A DNA stretch of 64,000 nucleotides from Bacteroidales bacterium (GTDB lineage Bacteria > Bacteroidota > Bacteroidia > Bacteroidales > UBA932), in NCBI GenBank assembly GCA_017626355.1, contig JAGAIY010000006.1:1-64000 (forward strand). Reading direction: 5' to 3'. The notes beneath the pieces were generated by a model. That model made no database searches, had not been told where the DNA came from, and saw only the letters and a program-made list of their open reading frames with translations. The number at the start of each line of letters is the position of its first letter. Position 1 is the first letter of the stretch. Of the stretch, positions 62,409 to 64,000 are shown in pieces. A program made the position numbers and the translations under genes.

Positions 62409-63683
62409 TTACCTTCTTGCTCCGGAGCCTCCGCCGCTTCGTGATGCGCCTCCGCTGTAACCGCCGGAACTTCTGCTTGCGCCGCCACCGCCGAAGCTTC
62501 CTGAGCTCCTTCCTGCAGAACCTGTTGAGAAGCCTGAACTTCTGGTGGTCTGTGAAGAACCGCTTCTGCTGTATGACTGGTTGCTTCTGTTGTATCCGGA
62601 TGATCCTGAAGAGCTTACGCTACTTCTTGAGGATGCCGGCGAGCTGCTTCCATATGATGCTCCGGAGCTTGCCGAAGTCGATCCGGCAGGCCTGCGGTAA
62701 TTGCTGCTTCTTGTCACCTGCTTTGCTGTAGCGGAAGTTGCCGCAGTGCTGTTCTGCGAAGATGAGGCGTTGTTCCTGACAGAAGGCGATGTCCTTACAG
62801 GTGAGGTGCGTACGCCGGTCTTTCCAGGGGCAGGTGCAGCCGTGCTTCTGTTTGTTCCGGCTGTCTTGACAGCCCTGCCGGAAGATGCTGTAGCGCTCTT
62901 TGACAGGGTCCTGCTGTCAGGCGGAGTCAGGCTTCGGCGTGATGCTGATGAAGTTCCAAGGCCTCCTCTGCTGGTTGTCCTGCTTGCGAACACTCTGTCT
63001 GATCCGGTCTGATGTCTCGGGCCTTTCCATGTGTCGACATGGTGAGGATGATGTCCCGGGTGGTGTCCCGGATGATATCCCGGCCAGAAAGGATCCCAGC
63101 CGCCGTACCATCCGCAGTAATGCGGTCCGTAGAAACCTCCGTACCATCCTGCATATCCGTAATACCACGGATCATACCATCCGCCGTAATACCATGGGTC
63201 GTACCATCCTCCGTAGTACCATGGATCGTACCAGCTGTAATGCCATGGATTATGCCAGCTGTAGCGCCAAGGGCTGTGCCAGCCGTAATGCCATGGACTG
63301 TAGGCCCATGAGTTCCAGTACCATGAATTGTAGCCTATGCCCCAGCTCCACGGACTGTCGTATCTCCAGTCGTTCTCAGCGATGGTGACTGTCGTGCCGA
63401 GGGTGTTGTCGAAGGATATGGTGGCCGCCATTTCCTTTGGAATGAAGACTGTATCCTTCTTGTCTCCGAACAGGTATATTGTCGATCCCTTTGTCTTTTC
63501 GATGAGAGCATCGGATTCCTCATGCGCGACCGCAGTCTCTGTCCTGGACCTGAATGACGGGGTGTTTCCGTAGATTCCGTCCGGGTATTTCTGGCCATCC
63601 GAGGAGTGTCCGAGACCGGCCGTCGTACCGCAGGCGCAGAGCAGAAGCGAGGCTGCCATCGCAAGTAGTAAACTCTTTTTCAT
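62409..63683 (-). CDS. Lipoprotein with Trp/Tyr/His-rich 9-residue repeats
   Basis: 424 aa. Lipobox LCAC, Cys18. Residues 20-105 are an ordinary small domain (IYLFGDKKDTVFIPKE). Residues 106-216 are extraordinarily aromatic: SPWHYGW-type units, then three tandem copies of YDPWYYGGW (about 153-178), then HPGHHPGHHPHH. The tail (230-424) is Ser/Arg/Gly-rich, ending in SGGGSGARR. The His cluster may bind metal; the aromatic repeats may bind glycans or stack. No known family is recognised. Upstream of the FadL-like gene in the same unit. Confidence 0.8.
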   Translation of the reverse strand: MKKSLLLAMAASLLLCACGTTAGLGHSSDGQKYPDGIYGNTPSFRSRTETAVAHEESDALIEKTKGSTIYLFGDKKDTVFIPKEMAATISFDNTLGTTVTIAENDWRYDSPWSWGIGYNSWYWNSWAYSPWHYGWHSPWRYSWHNPWHYSWYDPWYYGGWYDPWYYGGWYDPWYYGYAGWYGGFYGPHYCGWYGGWDPFWPGYHPGHHPGHHPHHVDTWKGPRHQTGSDRVFASRTTSRGGLGTSSASRRSLTPPDSRTLSKSATASSGRAVKTAGTNRSTAAPAPGKTGVRTSPVRTSPSVRNNASSSQNSTAATSATAKQVTRSSNYRRPAGSTSASSGASYGSSSPASSRSSVSSSGSSGYNRSNQSYSRSGSSQTTRSSGFSTGSAGRSSGSFGGGGASRSSGGYSGGASRSGGGSGARR

Positions 63684-63826
63684 TTATTCTTCTCTTATTA
63701 TAATAATATTTCGTATCTTCGCAACCTGTTTTGTCTAGCAAGAACTGTACCGTTGAAAAACGGCTTTGCAGAGTTGCGCATTCAAATACAAGTATAGGGA
63801 TAAAATCAATAAAAAGCAAAAATACA
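63684..63826 (+). promoter_or_regulatory. Divergent leader of proS with a possible structured element
   Basis: Between the minus-strand repeat lipoprotein and proS. Plus-strand TATCTTCG (about 63712-63719) is one mismatch from the -7 consensus. Pairs cgcaac (63719-63724)/gttgcg (63774-63779) and ccgtt/aacgg (63750-63754/63759-63763) suggest a small folded leader. No T-box or other known element was recognised. Confidence 0.25.
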
Positions 63827-64000
63827 ATGGCAAAAGAAGTAACAAAGAGGTCAGACAACTATTCGCAGTGGTATGACAATCTCGTGGTAAAGGCAGATCT
63901 CGCAGAGCGTTCTGCGGTCAGAGGATGTATGGTCATCAAACCTTACGGATACGCTATCTGGGAAAAGATGCAGGACGAGCTTGACAGGATGTTCAAGGAA
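63827..64000 (+). CDS. proS: Prolyl-tRNA synthetase (partial, 5' end)
   Basis: 58 codons in the window, open to the edge. The start [18 protein letters not shown] followed by [18 protein letters not shown] matches the N-terminus of the short (archaeal/eukaryotic-type) ProRS common in Bacteroidota, a class II synthetase. The rest is outside the window. Confidence 0.92.
   Translation, partial: MAKEVTKRSDNYSQWYDNLVVKADLAERSAVRGCMVIKPYGYAIWEKMQDELDRMFKE

Noticed and set aside
63712..63779. Possible T-box or other riboswitch ahead of proS
   Set aside because: Some pairing is visible, but no T-box sequence, specifier loop or other known element could be recognised.
1..64000. Mobile elements, CRISPR arrays, tRNA and rRNA genes, toxin-antitoxin or defence systems
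   Set aside because: No transposase, integrase, spaced direct repeats, tRNA-like cloverleaf or known defence gene was seen; every large ORF is explained.

Overview
The window is a continuous stretch of chromosome from a member of the Bacteroidota, most likely order Bacteroidales and probably gut-associated. The evidence is the dense set of TAnnTTTG -7 promoter boxes (several with a TTG/TTTG box 19-21 nt upstream), the SPII lipoproteins of Bacteroidales type (DUF4988/PL29-N-like, Omp28-like, DUF6029-like), a histidine utilisation set using the bifunctional FtcD enzyme, and a compact mraZ-to-ftsZ division cluster. Genus cannot be fixed from the sequence. No rRNA, tRNA, CRISPR array, insertion sequence, prophage or recognisable defence system was found.

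Layout. 6-4190 is a very large Ala-rich coiled-coil lipoprotein, followed by a hairpin-rich gene-free region (4191-4744). 4745-13636 holds ferritin and the complete histidine degradation pathway (hutI, hutH, hutU, ftcD), interrupted by an oppositely oriented Wzi-like outer-membrane gene. 13818-16646 is pnp and rpsO. 16816-23444 is housekeeping: YgjP-like metallopeptidase, MATE exporter, truB, rpiB, glycerate kinase, gltX. 23502-39052 is an uninterrupted 13-gene minus-strand dcw cluster, transcribed mraZ, rsmH, ftsL-like, ftsI, murE, mraY, murD, ftsW, murG, murC, ftsQ, ftsA, ftsZ. Four TGG-type direct repeats at exact 10-bp spacing sit over its promoter and look like an MraZ operator. 39188-46643 holds an M23 peptidase, a DoxX/MauE-like membrane protein, tmk, folP, a WbqC-like gene and lpxA, lpxC, lpxD. 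lpxC lacks the FabZ domain to which it is usually fused in this phylum. 46774-51399 is rimP-nusA-infB, with a terminator-like hairpin in its leader.

51475-63683 is an envelope region. It has a five-gene operon (917-aa lipoprotein, Omp28-like CxxC lipoprotein, TlpA-like thioredoxin, DUF6029-like beta-barrel, 1028-aa DUF4988-like lipoprotein) from one strong promoter. Upstream lie an OmpP1/FadL-like barrel and a lipoprotein with Trp/Tyr/His-rich 9-residue repeats. The window ends inside proS.

The most interesting parts are the five-gene exported operon with two thioredoxin-fold proteins, the aromatic/His repeat lipoprotein, the giant coiled-coil lipoprotein with a duplicated C-terminal module, the MraZ-type operator, the free-standing LpxC, and several genes whose -7 box ends only 5-8 nt before the ATG. 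Most of the rest is conserved core genome, and I found no convincing previously undescribed multi-gene system beyond these leads.
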